64,000 nucleotides of DNA from Micropterix aruncella. Its lineage: Eukaryota; Arthropoda; Insecta; Lepidoptera; Micropterigidae. The position numbers and the translations under genes are program-made. This document shows positions 22,150 to 32,329 of the stretch, piece after piece; the stretch's first letter is position 1; every line of letters begins with the position of its first letter. The stretch lies in the NCBI GenBank assembly GCA_944548615.1, contig OX155963.1:29777659-29841658 (forward strand), read 5' to 3'. Under the pieces are notes generated by a model that was not told the origin of the DNA, ran no database searches, and saw only the letters and a program-made list of their open reading frames with translations.

Positions 22150-23356
22150 TCCATGTTTATAAATTTGGTCTCCTTGTTACAATATACACATCAATAGGAT
22201 CGAACGCCTTCAAAACATGTTCTTAAAAAACTTAAATTATCGGTCTTATGTAACTTTTTCAGATTATAACGAAGCTGGTGACTATCATGGGCTTATACCA
22301 TTAGAAATGAGAAGAGTTAGTTCAGATGTAATATTCCTATACAAGATATTAAATGGCTTTATCGATTGTTCTGAATTGCTTCAGCTTATAAATTTCCATG
22401 TACCCCCAAGGCCTTCCCGCCAATTCAACTTATTTCATCTACCTCAAGTAAGCACAAACTACGCCCAAAATAATTAGGGGAGATATGTACAAAATGACAT
22501 ACTGTTTAGTTTTAGAACTATAATTCGGAAATTAAGATACAAATTACACATATTCATGTAATTGTACAATCATTGCTTAGTTAGGAACTCAAAAGTGTAA
22601 TCATTTCCCACTTAAAACTACAGTTTAAAAAGTTAAGACAGAAAATAACAAAATTTGTCAGAACAATATTTTCAAAGTGGTATGGGTAAAACGACATACG
22701 GTCACCCGATAAGAGCTGGCACGTTCACAGTACTCACACTAATGCAATGTCACTATATATAACTTTTTGAGATTATAACGAAGCTGGTGACCATCATGGG
22801 CTTATACCATTAGAAATGAGAAGAGTTAGTTCAGATGTAATATTCCTATACAAGATATTAAATGGCTTTATCGATTGTTCTGAATTGCTTCAGCTTATAA
22901 ATTTCCATGTACCCCCACGGCCTTCCCGCCAATTCAACTTATTTCATCTACCTCAAGTAAGCACAAACTACGCCCAAAATAATTACCTACATTTATCGAG
23001 TATCTCATTTCTGCAATACCAAGCTAAGCGAAATTGCGACTGCGCTCAAGACTCTTATTCCGGGTCTTCTGAAAGGCAATATTCAAGGACGAGTGAAATT
23101 TTTTTTTCTTCTTTCTTTTCTTTCTTCAATATTAAAAAAAACCATAAAATTTCCCTAATAATAAAATAAAATATTATTAAAACAAAATTTATATCTTTAA
23201 TTCCCCTCCACTTCCTCCTATCCCATTCCTAGGCGACTGTATATTTTTACTATCTTTAAGTGGAAACTTTTAACTGCAATTGTAGTCTATAAATAAAATT
23301 CAGATATTTCTCCTGTAATAGCTGTAAGTTTCCTTAATAATAATAAAATAAAAAAT
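22150..23356 (+). mobile_element. LINE family B, copy 1, with internal partial duplication
   Basis: This is the C-terminal end of a CR1/Jockey-type ORF2. It reads RIERLQNMFLKNLNYRSY, then HGLIPLEMRRVSSDVIFLYK and LPQVSTNYAQNN. The segment 22255-22475 is repeated almost exactly at 22765-22986, separated by about 290 bp of unrelated sequence. The second repeat continues into the genuine 3' UTR (GAGGCGACT-like block, AAGTGGAAACTTTTAACTG) and an (AATA)-rich tail ending near 23356. The minus-strand copy at 42775 lacks this duplication. The element is 5'-truncated at about 22150. Confidence 0.85.
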
Positions 23357-23394
23357 AAAATAAAAATAAATATTTTTGAGTGTAACATGTTTGA

Positions 23395-23566
23395 AAGTGT
23401 GTGTCTTGTTGTTGCATTCGACAGACAGAATTGAAAATGCAATTCCGTTAATTTTATCCCATGGAAAATGGAAAATGGTGACCCAGCTGGGAATCGAACT
23501 CAGGCGATTCGATCTTACAATGTAAGATCAGGCGACTTAACCACTATGCCACAGTGGTTAAGTCGC
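23395..23566 (-). repeat. tRNA-derived SINE, copy 2
   Basis: Minus-strand order: an A-box-like TGGCATAGTGG, a B-box-like GAGTTCGATTCCC, CCATTTTCCATGGGATAAA and a TTGCATTTTCAATTCTGTC block. The head contains two adjacent dyads: GATCTTACA/TGTAAGATC (23511-23529) and 14-bp arms GCGACTTAACCACT (23532-23545 and 23553-23566). The outer half of the second arm duplicates the A-box region in reverse and is not expected in a tRNA head. Confidence 0.8.
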
Positions 23567-23799
23567 AAGTAATAATCACCATATAACAAAAAACTAAGAA
23601 AAAAACGACATGAGAATATAAAAAAATATAAAAATATTAAAAATAAACAAGAGTAGGCACTTTTATAGATGTTTTTTTTGTATTACTTTTTTTTAATGTA
23701 ATATGAAAGCAATATATTCTGACAATGAATTCATGAATACTTTTATAAAACTATCGCTTAAATGAGTACAATATTCGAAACGTCATGACCCTCGAATTG

Positions 23800-24230
23800 T
23801 GTCAGATCATAGAAAGGGTGGCCTATAAGCATCTCCTTAAAATATTTTTGGAATTATTGGATATGCTCCAGCTGTTTAATAGTGGCAAGCAGTAGATTAT
23901 AGAATTGAATGCTAAGGCATAAGGAGCTTTTCTGTATTTTTGCCAGTCTTATTTGGGGTACATATAAATCGGAGACACGGCGATTATGGTGACAGTGAAT
24001 GTCAGAATTATATGCAGTTTCTGTGAGGCGCTGTTTAGCATATATTAATCGCTGGTATACCTTATGAACTCCGAATACACTTATTGAAGATGGTGTCGAG
24101 CGTGTTAGTAGTAGAGCATGTGCCAGATTAGAGAGCGAGTCTATGGTTTCATTGCATTTATTTTCACATTGATAGCTACATTATATTTATGTTGTCAAGC
24201 TAACTCCGTATTTTTTCCCGTATTACTGAA
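23800..24230 (-). mobile_element. LINE C-terminal fragment (CR1/Jockey-like)
   Basis: The minus strand reads YAKQRLTETAYNSDIH, RRVSDLYVPQIRLAKIQKS, a SIQFYN block and FKEML. This is the usual end of a CR1/Jockey-type ORF2 (R-L--------FYN-LP---F---K). There are stops and frameshifts and no clear tail or TSD. Confidence 0.6.
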
Positions 24231-24557
24231 TCGCCAAGTCATAAAAGCCCTTGTGCAGCGCAGCTAAGCCCGCGCTCGTATGAAAGTAAATATTTAAATG
24301 GAGCTTCGGACATAAAATCAAACCTTTTATTTAAGCCGGGGACGTTAATGCGAAGCCCTTTCCTTTGACCCGGCGCGGGTGGGAGCGAAAGGATACAGCG
24401 CCCCGGTTGGCCACCCCTTCCTTTCCCAGCCCTGACCAGGCCTTAGACACCCTTCTCATTAGGGGAGCACATGCAAACGAGGATAGTCACTATCACGAGT
24501 AACGAGTAACGCTATCTCTATACACCTTACGGTAACGGGTCACCTTAATGTTTAACG
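24231..24557. other. GC-richer non-coding stretch, nothing recognised
   Basis: CCCGGCGCGGGTGGG-type sequence at about 24360-24420 may be part of an unrecognised repeat. No coding motif. Confidence 0.35.
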
Positions 24558-24830
24558 ACACGTAGAGTTGTCAACTACAACAGCAGAACCCGTCGCCCCA
24601 GGAAGTTTTAACGATAATTATCGTTCTAACTCCCGTGACCGTCAGAGACCAACGCCTTACGGCGAGGCGCCGGGAAATGTAACCAGCGGGCAGCCTCGCC
24701 CCCTAACTACCAGTTTTGAAAGGATATCTCAGTCTGGAAATAAACATCAGGACACCTCCAACCTCCCGACTGGTTAAGGGTCCCATGTCGCTTGCGCGAC
24801 CTCTCCTGCCGTATATTCAGCGGTGATTTA

Positions 24831-26151
24831 CCAGGGGGGACCCAAAAGTAACGGGAAATCCGTCATAAAGTCTTTATTCTTAATATTTTTACACCAAATT
24901 TTGATCACCTTCAAAGTAATATCCATTGACTACAATGCACTTCTTCAAACGATCATTCCATTTATCAAAACAGTTTTTGAATTATTTATCGCGATGTTCT
25001 TTATGCCTTTCGGCGATTTTTGTTTTACCTCCTCCACAGTGGCAAAACGCTTTCCTTTCATGTCCCTTTTGAGTCTGGGGAACAAAAAGAAATCACAGGG
25101 GGCTAGATCCGGTGAGTAGGGGGGGTGGACAATCGGTGTCATGCCGTTTTTGGTCAAAAACTGCTTTACGGAGAGGGCGGTGTGGGCTGGCGCGTTATCA
25201 TTATGGAAGGAACTAGTCGCCTGTACGCCAAAGATCTCCCCTTTTTTTCCTGATACACTCCATCAATCTTTTCAAACCCTCCAAGTAGAACTCCTGGTTG
25301 ACAGTAAGATCAGGGGGAACAAACTCCATGTGCAAAACACCTCTGCAACGAAGAAACAAATGAGCATTGTCTTGATGTTTGACTTCAAATGGCGACCTTT
25401 TTTGGGACGAGGAGAGCCACTTGCCTTGCACTGGCTTGATTGCAGCGTTGTTTCGGGATCGTATCCATAGCATCACGAATCATCACCAGTAATCACCTTG
25501 GAAAATAAATCAGGGTCCTCTTTGAACTGATTTTGAAGCTCAAAACATGCCTGAAGTCGACGCTCCTTTTGCTCCCCTGTGAGAAGGCGAGGGACAAATT
25601 TGGCTGCAACCTTTCTTATGTGCAAATCTTCGGATAAAATCCTCTGAATTAAATTCCATGATATTCTAGACATCTCATAGATTTGATCAATGGTTCGGCG
25701 GCAATCTTCACGAATGAGGGCATTGATTTTGTCGATGTTTTCGTCCCTTCTTGTCTTTGAGGGGCGTCCTGAACGAGGTTGGTCTTCAATTGACATTTCT
25801 CCATTTTTAAAATGCGAAAACCACTCATAGACTCTGGTTTTACTCAAGGCAGCATCCGAATAAGCAGTCTTAAGCATTACAATAGTTTCCGTGGCCGATT
25901 TCCCCAACAAGAAACAAAATTTCACAGCCGCGCGCTGCTCTCGACAATCTGCCATCACTTTTTCGCCAAAATTGAAAAAGTTGGTTTACGAAAAAATAAC
26001 TCTCACGGGCGAACCGATGCACTCACAGCGACACAATTTTTCACACTGACTCAGGTGGAGTGACCGTAACGGATACCTAATCGAACAATGGGTTCCACCA
26101 CTCTTCCTCCCCACTGCAGTACAATTCCCGTTACTTTTGGGTCCCCCCACA
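24831..26151 (-). mobile_element. mariner transposon (DD34D), nearly complete, TA TSD
   Basis: TIRs of about 26 bp begin CCAGGGGGGACCCAAAAGT on the left. On the right the reverse complement begins TGTGGGGGGACCCAAAAGT. TA dinucleotides flank both (24829-24830 and 26152-26153). Total length is 1321 bp, typical of mariner. It lies inside RepA copy 4, so it is younger than that copy. Confidence 0.95.
24889..25955 (-). pseudogene. mariner transposase, inactivated
   Basis: The product would be a cut-and-paste transposase of about 345 residues. The N-terminal part starts at the ATG at 25955 (a GTG just upstream is not needed) and contains REQRAAVKFCFLLGKSATET and RSGRPSKTRRDENI (paired helix-turn-helix region and linker). 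The first catalytic aspartate lies in ITGDDS and is followed at once by a stop (25473-25475). The remainder is in shifted frames: VPPDLTVNQEFYLEGLKRL, HNDNAPAHTAL with the second aspartate, and YSPDLAPCDFFLFPRLKRDM with the third. Counting gives 34 residues between the second and third aspartates, i.e. DD34D. The end reads NGYYFEGD. One nonsense mutation and at least three frameshifts make it non-functional. Confidence 0.93.
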
Positions 26152-26262
26152 TAGTTTGAATCTATCGCAGACTTTTTGCATCTATTGCCCGGCTCTGAAG
26201 TCAGGATCAGGTAGCCAATTGCTCATTTCAAAAGTTATTGACGATAGGTCAACATCCACCCC

Positions 26263-26301
26263 CGCTGTAATTAGAGTACAGGCTGTACTCTAATTACAGC
26301 G
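26263..26301. repeat. perfect hairpin inside RepA copy 4, 18-bp arms, 3-nt loop
   Basis: CGCTGTAATTAGAGTACA, loop GGC, then its exact reverse complement. Other RepA copies lack this inverted half, so it arose in this copy. Confidence 0.95.
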
Positions 26302-26562
26302 ATTGGCTGTCGCCTCACATTAAGCAAACCGTCCAGTAGCGCCGGGAGGCAATCCTCCAGGGGAAACCGATCCACCAGCCGTGAGGTCAGAGACGCGAGA
26401 GTCCTACCCGGGGTACTCTTACACGTGAAGAGGCTACTGAACAAGAGCTGAATCGTGAAATGGACCGATCCGAAAACACAGTGGATCTTATGGCACAAGC
26501 TACACGAAACTGTTCGCTACCAATGTCTAACGACAATTATCTTTCAGGCTGCCAGCTTTTTA

Positions 26563-26669
26563 TAACATCACGTGGCAGTACTCAGGCGGTCATCCGTCCA
26601 AGTACCGAAATCGCCTGATGCTGCTTAACTTCGGTGATTTGACGGTAGCCAGTGTTTCAACGCGGCTAC
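26563..26669 (-). ncRNA. 5S rRNA-derived sequence (pseudogene or SINE head)
   Basis: On the minus strand about 107 nt follow the 5S plan: GCGTTGAAACACTGG, then AATCACCGAAGTTAAGCAGC (internal A box), a GTACTTGGACGGATGACCGC block (C box) and a 3' end CACGTGATGTT. These match conserved segments of animal 5S rRNA as I know them. Deviations in helix regions and a solitary position argue against a functional gene. It may be the head of a SINE3-type element like the one at 46 kb, but its downstream body is not that SINE body. Confidence 0.75.
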
Positions 26670-27107
26670 AGACGCTGTATTTATATTCTTTTAAATTAGT
26701 GTGTTTTTTTAATTTAGTTTTTATATAAGTTCGTACTCATTTATATATTTATAAAAAAATAAATTTCGGCTTTAAAATACTATCCCAGTTAGTTGACATT
26801 AAAATAGGATCACTGGCAACAGATTTTGGCATATAATGTAAAAGTTTTTTTGCTAGTGGATTTTTGTGTCTGACATTTTAATCGTACATATTGTCCATTT
26901 TATGGCAGATTATTGTGAATTACAAATTAAATTAAATATATTCGACTATCGCCATTAATTCATCATCATCAATCATACTGTCTGGTTGATCACGGGGTTT
27001 CGCTCTCGAGTTCGAAATTACCAGAGTAGAAGCGACCGAACTTTTGGTCGATAAATATTACGGTGAATGATCGATAAATATTACCTAACGTTTGGTCGAT
27101 AAATATT
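26670..27107. other. AT-rich, with 17-bp near-repeats at its end
   Basis: GATCGATAAATATTAC/GGTCGATAAATATTAC occurs three times at 27043-27110. A short dyad CGACC-gaactttt-GGTCG lies at 27037-27054. Otherwise nothing. Confidence 0.45.
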
Positions 27108-27143
27108 ACCTCTTTAATGACCTTTATCGGTCATTAAAGAGGT
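27108..27143. repeat. perfect hairpin, 15-bp arms, 6-nt loop
   Basis: ACCTCTTTAATGACC, loop TTTATC, then GGTCATTAAAGAGGT. It follows directly on the triple GGTCGATAAATATTAC repeat. Confidence 0.95.
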
Positions 27144-27222
27144 CGTAACAAATAATTCGCTAAAATGAGCATTGTGAAGTATCAAAAATGACAATAAATT
27201 AAATGTTTTATTTGAAACTATA

Positions 27223-28250
27223 ACATGAGTATTCAGTATTCAGTATTCAGTATTCAATTTATTTATTCAGAATATACAATAAAAGCATGAATTATGAATT
27301 AAAGCTAATTATCGCATATTAGAATTCGTCAGTTTAAATGTAGATATAAAACGATTAAAGCATAAATATTAATTCGACAATAGTGTTGACTAAAATCGGC
27401 TTTACACGGCAGACAAATAATTTTTTTTAAAAAAAATAGAGCTGAATCCATGTACCTACATGAGTATACATATAAAATATATAATTAATATAAGAATATT
27501 AATAGTCATCAAGCACTTTATACAAAAAATAATCACACAATAGGAAGTATCAAAACAACATTGGAAAAAACAAAGTATGTGTTGATCAGGTATGTTACAT
27601 TACACATTGTAGTCTACATATTAAATATTAAATTCATAATATTATTATTAAACAATAAGAACTTAAATGAGGTACCTGAAAGTTACATATTAATGTTATT
27701 CCCATTTGAAGGAATTGGCATGCTCAAAAAAATCACCCAGCTTATAGAAAGCATGTGTGGATTGTAGCTTTAGTTTAATAAATCTTTTAAACGCCTTTGT
27801 TTCCATCTTTCTTGTGGAGAGTGGTAACTGGTTAAAGAGCTTATAGCTCAAATATCCAAAGGACTTTTGTGTCTGCGTAAGGCGTACTTTAGGCAGGATA
27901 ACGTCATCACGTCTGCGTGTATTGTGGGAGTGCATATTCCCGTTTACCTCTTGTTCGTTAATATTTGATTTAGCATATAAAAGACATTGTAAAATATATT
28001 GAGACGTAAAAGTCAGTATTTTGTACTTAAGAAAATATGGTTCGCAGTGCGTGTCACGGGATACTTCTGCAATTGCTCTTAGTGCACTTTTCTGTAAAAT
28101 GAAAACCCTAGAACTGTCTGTGGCATTCCCCCATATCAGTATACCATAAGTCATTTTAGAATGGAAACAAGCATGATACTCAGTTAATGCAGCGATTTCA
28201 CCAGCTAAGAATTTAATCTTTTTTATCGCATATATTGCCGAAGAAAAGAA
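27223..28250 (-). mobile_element. LINE family A, copy 2
   Basis: The open frame ending at 27696 reads, after the truncated start, FLAGEIAALTEYHACFHSKM, YGILIWGNATDSSRV, HNTRRRDDVILPKVRLT, GYLSYKLFNQLPLSTRK and FYKLGDFFEHANSFKWE, the true C-terminus. It is open over some 180 residues, so it is the best-preserved copy. The 3' UTR ends at 27223 with four GAATACT heptamers. The 5' end is truncated near 28250. Confidence 0.88.
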
Positions 28251-29429
28251 ATTATACTTAAGCAAATGAGCAGACCTCTAATGCTTCGTTACATAAAATG
28301 CCCACATCACCGACCTTATACCGTTGATTCTAAAGGGTATTCAATTACCTAATGGCATAGTACGTTTTAGCAACCCTTTTGTGCCGGCGACATGCAGGTG
28401 GCGCTGATAGAATTTTCCGGCAAGTATAACACTTATAAAGAATGTTTTTTTTTTAGAAGACTGAATAATTTAAAAACCCATTATTTAACCATTAATAACA
28501 TTTAATATGCAATCTATCGCATTTTTAATAGCCTGATTACACAACAGAAATAATACGGATATATTTAAATGCCATATATTAGTCTATTTGAACAGGCGCC
28601 TAATTATTACGTACTGAACCTGAAAACCAAATTAAATCACATTTATGTGAATAATATTAAAATAACAAGAGGTATAATTTAAAAATTCGTTTGTTATAAT
28701 ATCATTATTTTATTTTGATATATGATATTGTAACGCAGTGTTCAGAACGCCATATATTGGGATACTAATCAAAATAGAAGATTAACCCTCCAACCCCGGG
28801 CGATTTTCCGATCGATTTAAAAAAATATTAAATCAAGTACCAATTTTACTAGATATTTAAAGAGTAGGTGCAAGGATTGTACTGCAGGAATGAAAAATAA
28901 AAGAAGAATAAATTTTCTAATTGAAATTTTATTGACATTTAGGGTAGGTACATTATGCGGTGAATGCAAATATCACGTTTAAGGAAAGAATCAGAGAAGG
29001 AACTTATTAATATTTTTTTTACTTTATTGAGCACCAAAAGTCTCGTTACAATAACATATTTCACGTTTCGACATATTGAGAATCTCTGGTAACAAATACA
29101 CTAAACCAATGGCACAATCTAAATGACTGCTTCTGCGAAAATGAATGTATGTAAATTAGGCGGTGCCTAGTCTATATTCTACGATACAGGTTGTAACTTG
29201 TCCGTTCCCGTCGGCCCTGCGACTCGAGAACGTGAAAAATGAGACTCTCGATATTACAGAGCAACAAATATCAATTTAAAGTTGATGGTTTCATCTTAAC
29301 TTGTATTAGTCACGTAAATTATTGATTTTAGGATTTAGGATTGTATTATCTTAGTTTTGAATATTTTAAATTGCCTTTTTTACTTTTTTAATTTTGTCAT
29401 TCCATTTTATTATTTGGCAGTATTAAAGT
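28251..29429. other. long non-coding stretch, nothing recognised
   Basis: AT-rich with no frame over 100 codons and no element termini that I can identify. Confidence 0.4.
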
Positions 29430-29545
29430 GAAAGTATCTAAGCCTATCTTAGTGCGGACGTCTAATGCGATACAATTAGGTTAGGTCCTATTACTTTTTA
29501 TCTGTAAATAGGATTTAAAAAATATATGAATTTGAATTTGAATTA
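29430..29545 (+). repeat. LINE-type 3' tail
   Basis: AGGTTAGGTCCTATT... is followed by repeated GAATTT units at the end. It is similar in design to the tails at 6185-6290 and 40882 (reverse). No coding remnant is attached. Confidence 0.35.
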
Positions 29546-29949
29546 AATGTGAGAATTAATACCAAAAATAACTGTATCTTTAATAATATGACCAGCCAAT
29601 GTAAACTAGTATTTCACAAATTTTATATTAAAAATTAGTGTTGACATAAAAAAAAATACATGTACAATTTCAACTTAAATATTTTATGCTTTAATACCAC
29701 GTTTAAAGCCAAGCTCAAGGACCATATAATCCTTAAACCATAAATTAACCAACCCTATTCCTCCCGCTCATTTTCGCTTCCCTTTCCTTCCTTCGACTCC
29801 TTCCTGTCTTCTGCGTCTGTATTTAATTTTAATAACTTGTTTTTCTTATTGATTATGTTTTTGTCTAGTTTTCTGTTTTCTTTCACCACTTTAATTTTTA
29901 TTCATTTGTTTAGCCAACGCAATAATTGTATTATGATACAACGATATAT
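29546..29949. other. non-coding, nothing recognised
   Basis: No supported feature. Confidence 0.4.
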
Positions 29950-30025
29950 CACCTTTGAGAACACCTTTGATATACATCACCTTTGAGAACACCTTTGATG
30001 TACATCACCTTTGAGAATATTATTG
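29950..30025. repeat. 28-bp tandem repeat, 2.5 copies
   Basis: CACCTTTGAGAACACCTTTG followed by AT(A/G)TACAT starts at 29950, 29978 and 30006. The unit itself contains a CACCTTTGA half-repeat. It lies at the downstream end of the coding remnant on the other strand. Confidence 0.9.
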
Positions 30026-30215
30026 AAGTGTTCATCCTTAAACAGTTTACGTATCTGTGGACCAACGAAAACCCCTATTTTATTTAATCTTCAGTGAGAC
30101 GTAGACATTTTTTAACAAATACCAAAATGCTTCCCCAGTCTTATCCATCGCTTTTGCAAAGTTTTTCATAAGGCCCACTTTTAAATGAAGAGCAGGGAAT
30201 ATAATAATTAAACGC
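29985..30215 (-). pseudogene. remnant of a transposon-associated uncharacterised protein
   Basis: The minus strand reads LHLKVGLMKNFAKAMDKTG, then a frameshift, then GVFVGPQIRKLFKDEHF. I recognise the pattern LPPLHIKLG-MK-FVKA...EG-F-GP-IR-L--D--F from widespread multi-copy insect and cnidarian uncharacterised proteins that look like transposon cargo. The name and function are unknown to me. Only about 75 residues remain, with a stop and a frameshift. Confidence 0.5.
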
Positions 30216-30448
30216 TTTATTTTCTTTAACAAAAAGGCGAGCTTATTGCCTAAAAGCAATATCTTACAGCTAACCTTAACCTAGTGGAATAACATGTTAT
30301 GCGGTAAAAATAAACTAATAAATTAAATATAAATCATTAAAATTCAGCAGGAAAACAAAACAATAAATTTAAGAAAAAACCAACAATAAACCTATAATGA
30401 TGCAGGGGACGCAATAGGGAGGCAAAAATAGGGAAAAATAAGGAAAAG

Positions 30449-30650
30449 TTTATGAGCGTGGGTTCAAGTGTTCTTTGAGCTTGCGTTTGAAGCAAAACAA
30501 ACTAGGTGCTATCTTTATACGCGTGGGTAAAGCATTGCAGAGACGGGCTCCACGTACAGAGAAGGAGTGCGAGAATATACTTTTGTTTGATTCGACGAGA
30601 GGTTCTAATAAAATATTGTGTGTTCCAAGTTTAACTGATTGAAGTACAGA
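30449..30650 (-). mobile_element. Jockey-like LINE C-terminal fragment
   Basis: The minus strand reads in one frame SFSVRGARLCNALPTRIKIA, then SLFCFKRKLKEHLNPRS and a stop at 30450. This matches the C-terminal consensus of Jockey-type ORF2 (F-V-G-RLWN-LP--I------F-FK--LK-HL). Upstream frames are broken. Confidence 0.75.
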
Positions 30651-31185
30651 TGATCATTCTCTCTGTAGTAAAGTAGGTAGTAAGTCTCTCTACTCTCTTT
30701 GTAAATGCTTATCATTAACTGATACGCCTCTCCCCCCCCCCCCCTATATCGAAAATTACAGCTAACCGGGGATTTTCATGGTCTTTTTCGTGATTAGCTT
30801 GGTAGATTTAATACAGAACAACTGACTTTGTTCTTGTTGCATTTTTACTGTTGGTTAGTCCTATCATTAGTTACTCTCTACATTTGAGGATTAATTGTAA
30901 AGTAGCCCGTACTAACTGAGGTGGCCACGCGAGTATGCTTACCGACGCTTAATCAGTTTCAGAGTCCTCCTACGTCGATTTTGCATTAGTCCTGCGAGAC
31001 AAATCTCATCGCTCTCGTTGGAACCTCTGCTAGATTAGCACCAGAGCAACTTAGGTACCATTTGAGTTTCCAGGCTCTTCTAACGTACCGAAATAAAAGA
31101 GAACGAGATAGGCCGGATCTTGTTCTTGAAGTGCTATCATTAGTTTACGTCATTGGACGAAGGCGGGTATCATTGTGCACTATGT
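30651..31185. other. non-coding; poly-C run at 30731
   Basis: A run of about 13 C interrupts otherwise unremarkable sequence. No gene is seen. Confidence 0.4.
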
Positions 31186-31300
31186 AGCTATCACCTACAA
31201 CGAGCGAACCCACCACCCCATGAAGGTATAACGATATTGATTGTCCTTTCAACCGTGGAAACAAAGAAAAACATGGAGACGATACAGTCCACCTTAGTCC
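31186..31300 (+). repeat. RepA fragment 7
   Basis: CACCTACAACGAGCGAACCC, an ACCCCATGAAG block, TAACGATATTGAT and GATACAGTCCACC correspond to the first ~110 bp of RepA, closest to copy 1. It is truncated at the tandem repeat that follows. Confidence 0.6.
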
Positions 31301-31315
31301 ATGCACTGGTATTTC

Positions 31316-31960
31316 CCCCTCGGCGAGACGTGTTTATTTATTTACGGCGAAATTTGTATCAGTGTCGTATGGAAATGTATAAGAGCTTGTCCATGTTACC
31401 GGACGATTTCACGGCGGACAATATTGCGTCACCTTGAAGTTGTTTACAAAATGTATGCCCCTAACGCGTCGTACGGCGAAAAACCGTGCAGTGGACAAGT
31501 GATTACGTTTTCTTTTACGGCACGGCTAACACGTCATGCGTTGAAAAAATCGTGCCGTGGACAAGAAGCCTTAGACCTCATGTCCACACTCTTTTTTTCG
31601 CCGTGAAAATCCATGGTTAATTCGCCCTGTCTTGGCGCGGTCGTCAGTGGGATATGAATCACTATGAAAGCTGCTTCAAAGACACTGAGGAAAAACGGCT
31701 CGTCGCCGCCTCCGTATGCACCGTGTTTACCCCTCGGCGAGCCGTGTTTATTTACGGTGATATTTGTATCAGTGTTGTATGGCAGAGTATGAGAGTTTGT
31801 CCACGGCAGTGGGCGTTTTCACGGCGAACAGTTTACAAAATGGAGCGCGGCCACGCATCTTACGGTGAAAAATCCGTGTCGCTGACAAGACTCATGTTTA
31901 TTCCACGGCGCGGTTAACGCGCGGTTCGGTTATAAAATGTGCCGTGGACAAGAGGCCTAA
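31316..31960 (+). repeat. diverged tandem duplication, period ~414 bp
   Basis: CCCCTCGGCGAGACGTG (31316) recurs as CCCCTCGGCGAGCCGTG (31730). Unit 1 has GTGCCGTGGACAAGAAGCC (31552) and unit 2 has GTGCCGTGGACAAGAGGCC (31939). Both are rich in CACGGCG and TTTACGG motifs. The difference between anchor spacings (414 against 387) shows indels. Open frames of ~90 codons in each unit differ and carry no known motif. The composition resembles the CpG-rich Harbinger-like block at 3.8 kb, but I could not find TIRs. Confidence 0.75.
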
Positions 31961-32034
31961 CTAGAGAGTAAGGTGGTTCATTCTTTTTACTCCCTGGCAC
32001 GTTGTATTGACATTTACAGTTTTTCCATTGCTGC

Positions 32035-32100
32035 AGGTGAATCCGGAACCATGCATGTAAGATCAGGCAACCTAACCACTATGCCACCGGGCTATGTAAT
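32035..32100 (-). repeat. tRNA-derived SINE head fragment, copy 4
   Basis: Minus strand GGTGGCATAGTGGTTAGGTT, then CCTGATCTTACATG and GGTTCCGGATTCACC. This matches the A-box to B-box part of SINE copies 2 and 3. The conserved body is missing. Confidence 0.65.
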
Positions 32101-32329
32101 TTCTTGTAAAATAAAAATATATAAAAAAATACAACGGGGAGAACATCATTTGAAAAATATATCTCGAAAGAGGGTTCATTGAAAATCGACAAACGAATTT
32201 ATCGCTAAAACCAAAATCCAGGTTGAACTATGCTTCGACCACCTCGTTAAGTTAAGTTGTCGATGACACTCAAAGAATTGTCAACTATGTATGAGAAAAG
32301 AGTATTCCTTTTATTTTTCGTCCTCTGCT
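32101..32329. other. non-coding spacer
   Basis: Sits between the SINE fragment and the RTE-like element. Nothing recognised. Confidence 0.3.

Larger units (their letters stand above)
24558..26515 (+). repeat. RepA copy 4, split by a mariner transposon
   Basis: The left part (24558-24830) and right part (26154-26515) together correspond to a full RepA. Other copies read continuously through the junction (CGGTGATT...CGAATCTATCGCGGA). The right part carries a short perfect palindrome (26263-26301) where other copies have CTCTATAGGAAACAG. The copy is more diverged than 2 and 6. Confidence 0.8.

Noticed and set aside
26563..26669. Functional 5S rRNA gene
   Set aside because: It is solitary, carries changes in stem positions and has no T-run terminator directly after the 3' end.
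29950..30025. Possible CRISPR-like array of 28-bp repeats
   Set aside because: The units are directly contiguous with no spacers and only 2.5 copies, in eukaryotic DNA; it is a simple tandem duplication.
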